7,417 bases of DNA. Source: Methylocystaceae bacterium. Its GTDB lineage: Bacteria; Pseudomonadota; Alphaproteobacteria; Rhizobiales; Beijerinckiaceae. A program made the position numbers and the translations under genes. The stretch spans positions 1-7,417 of the forward strand of contig PLZT01000698.1 of NCBI GenBank assembly GCA_003152255.1, given 5' to 3'. Below the pieces are notes generated by a model that had not been told where the DNA came from, searched no databases, and worked only from the letters and a program-made list of their open reading frames with translations. How positions within the stretch are numbered: the first letter of the stretch is position 1; each line of letters begins with the position of its first letter. Below are positions 6,346 to 7,417 of this stretch, piece by piece.

Positions 6346-7329
6346 ATGAGCTTCGAGGCCATCCGCATCGACAAGGATGACGCCGGCTATCGCGCCGGCT
6401 ATGCCGTCATGGACGACGCCGACCTGATGCCGGGCGACGTCGACATCGACGTCACCCATTCGACCATCAATTACAAGGACGGGCTGGCGATCACCGGCAA
6501 GGGGCCGATCGTGCGCCGGTTCCCGATGATTCCCGGCGTCGATTTCGCCGGCCGGGTCACGCGCTCAACGCGCGGGGATTTCGCGCCGGGCGATCTTGTC
6601 GTCGCCGGCGGCTGCGGACTCGGCGAGGCGCATTTCGGCGGGTTCGCGCAAAAAGCGCGGGTGAGCGGCGACTGGCTTGTCCCACTGTCGACGGGCCTGT
6701 CGCCCGAAGAGGCGATGGCCATCGGCACGGCGGGCCTCACCGCCATGCTCTGCGTGCTCGCGCTGGAGCGCTTTGGAATGACGCCGGATAGCGGGACGAT
6801 GGTGGTGACCGGCGCTTCGGGCGGCGTCGGTTCGGTCGCGGTGGCGCTGCTGGCGCGGCTCGGCTGGCGCGTCGCCGCTGTCACCGGCCGACCGGAGGAG
6901 GCGGATTACCTCAAAAGCCTCGGCGCTCACGAGGTCATCGACCGCGCGGAGCTGGCCGAGCCGGGAAAGCCTTTGCAGAGCCAGCGCTTCGCGGCGGGCG
7001 TCGATACGGTGGGATCGGTGACGCTGGCCAATGTGCTGGCGCGAACGCAATTCGACGGGGCCGTCGCCGCCTGCGGCAATGCGCGGGGCATGGATCTGCC
7101 GGCCAGCGTCGCGCCCTTCATTCTGCGCGGCGTGACGCTGCTCGGCGTCGAGGCCGTGCGGCCGCGTCTCGCTTTGCGGCGCGAGGCCTGGGCCAGGCTC
7201 GCGCGCGATCTCGACAAGGAGACGCTGAGCCGCATGAGCGAAACCATTCCGTTCAGCGAGACGCTGGAGCGCGCGAAAAAAATTGTCGAAGGTCGGGTGC
7301 GAGGCCGGATCGTCGTGGCGATTGGGTGA
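6346..7329 (+). CDS. acuI: AcuI/YhdH-family NADPH-dependent acrylyl-CoA reductase (zinc-free MDR oxidoreductase)
   Basis: Predicted 327-aa cytosolic medium-chain dehydrogenase/reductase. AcuI/YhdH proteins reduce acrylyl-CoA to propionyl-CoA with NADPH, which removes a toxic electrophile arising from acrylate, DMSP or 3-hydroxypropionate metabolism. The N-terminal catalytic domain has NYKDGLAITGKG (42-53) and the FPMIPGVDFAG segment (59-69), both nearly identical to E. coli YhdH as I recall it. GTAGLTAMLCVLALE leads into the Rossmann domain with nucleotide-binding TGASGGVG (155-162) and the downstream VTGR segment typical of NADPH users. VAACGNARG and PFILRGVTLLGVE follow in the C-terminal part. 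No structural or catalytic zinc ligand cluster is present, as usual in this subfamily. The length matches YhdH (about 324 aa). It probably shares a transcript with the hydrolase. A broader quinone oxidoreductase label is possible, but the family motifs favour AcuI. Confidence 0.92.
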   Translation: MSFEAIRIDKDDAGYRAGYAVMDDADLMPGDVDIDVTHSTINYKDGLAITGKGPIVRRFPMIPGVDFAGRVTRSTRGDFAPGDLVVAGGCGLGEAHFGGFAQKARVSGDWLVPLSTGLSPEEAMAIGTAGLTAMLCVLALERFGMTPDSGTMVVTGASGGVGSVAVALLARLGWRVAAVTGRPEEADYLKSLGAHEVIDRAELAEPGKPLQSQRFAAGVDTVGSVTLANVLARTQFDGAVAACGNARGMDLPASVAPFILRGVTLLGVEAVRPRLALRREAWARLARDLDKETLSRMSETIPFSETLERAKKIVEGRVRGRIVVAIG

Positions 7330-7330
7330 G

Positions 7331-7355
7331 GCCGCGGCGGATTTTGCGCCGCGGC
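7331..7355 (+). terminator. GC-rich hairpin after acuI, possible terminator without T-run
   Basis: GCCGCGGCG (7331-7339) pairs perfectly with CGCCGCGGC (7347-7355) around a 7-nt loop GATTTTG. The stem begins one base after the acuI stop. No T-run follows (GAGAAGCGG), so it is not a classic intrinsic terminator. It could act as a Rho-assisted terminator or protect the mRNA 3' end. Confidence 0.45.
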
Positions 7356-7417
7356 GAGAAGCGGCTATTAACGCGTCAAGCTTCACCATACCCGCAAGGC
7401 GAGACGGCGTGACACAA

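Noticed and set aside
6565..7389. - strand open frame antisense to acuI, starting in the 3' flank
   Set aside because: Arg/His/Ala-rich shadow of a gene with clear family motifs on the + strand; no plausible own start signals.
7356..7417. Start or promoter of a next gene at the right edge
   Set aside because: The 62 nt contain no convincing promoter, ribosome binding site or start; too short to judge.

Overview
The window is a GC-rich chromosomal segment, most likely from an alphaproteobacterium of the Hyphomicrobiales (rhizobial/methylotroph-type) group. This rests on its high GC content, on the gene order ccmI-ccmE-ccmF-ccmH (rhizobial name cycHJKL) without ccmG in between, and on the protein sequences. 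Genus cannot be assigned from the sequence alone. All convincing genes are on the + strand.

Layout. (1) Positions 2-340 are the 3' end of a gene encoding a low-complexity Ala/Lys/Pro/Glu tail with EPKAA-type repeats. It is followed by a strong bulged-stem intrinsic terminator (374-418). (2) Positions 513-4560 hold a compact cytochrome c maturation operon. CcmI is the apocytochrome chaperone and scaffold, CcmE the periplasmic heme chaperone, CcmF the heme lyase core, and CcmH the apocytochrome thiol reductant. Spacings are 7 nt, 7 nt and a 4-nt ATGA overlap. The rest of the system I pathway (CcmABCD, CcmG) is not here. (3) Positions 4626-5194 hold a two-gene ParD-like/ParE-like type II toxin-antitoxin module, joined by a one-base TAATG overlap. 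(4) Positions 5195-5451 are a spacer with a weak hairpin and a possible -10 element. (5) Positions 5452-7329 hold a second transcription unit: an alpha/beta-hydrolase of the fluoroacetate-dehalogenase-like family, then an AcuI/YhdH-type acrylyl-CoA reductase 12 nt downstream behind a good Shine-Dalgarno sequence. A perfect 9-bp GC hairpin lies directly after the reductase stop.

How they work together. CcmE passes heme to the CcmF/CcmH/CcmI complex, which reduces the CXXCH cysteines of apocytochrome c and attaches the heme covalently. The toxin-antitoxin pair is probably accessory cargo that settled behind the operon. The hydrolase/reductase pair suggests a small catabolic or detoxification unit for a short acyl substrate, but the sequence does not name the substrate.

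The most notable point is the hydrolase. It keeps the Asp-His-Asp triad and both substrate-carboxylate arginines expected of fluoroacetate dehalogenase, but every residue of the halide pocket that I could align from memory is replaced. It is therefore probably not a defluorinase despite its overall similarity. I found no large novel system; the region is mostly conserved housekeeping genes with small accessory additions.
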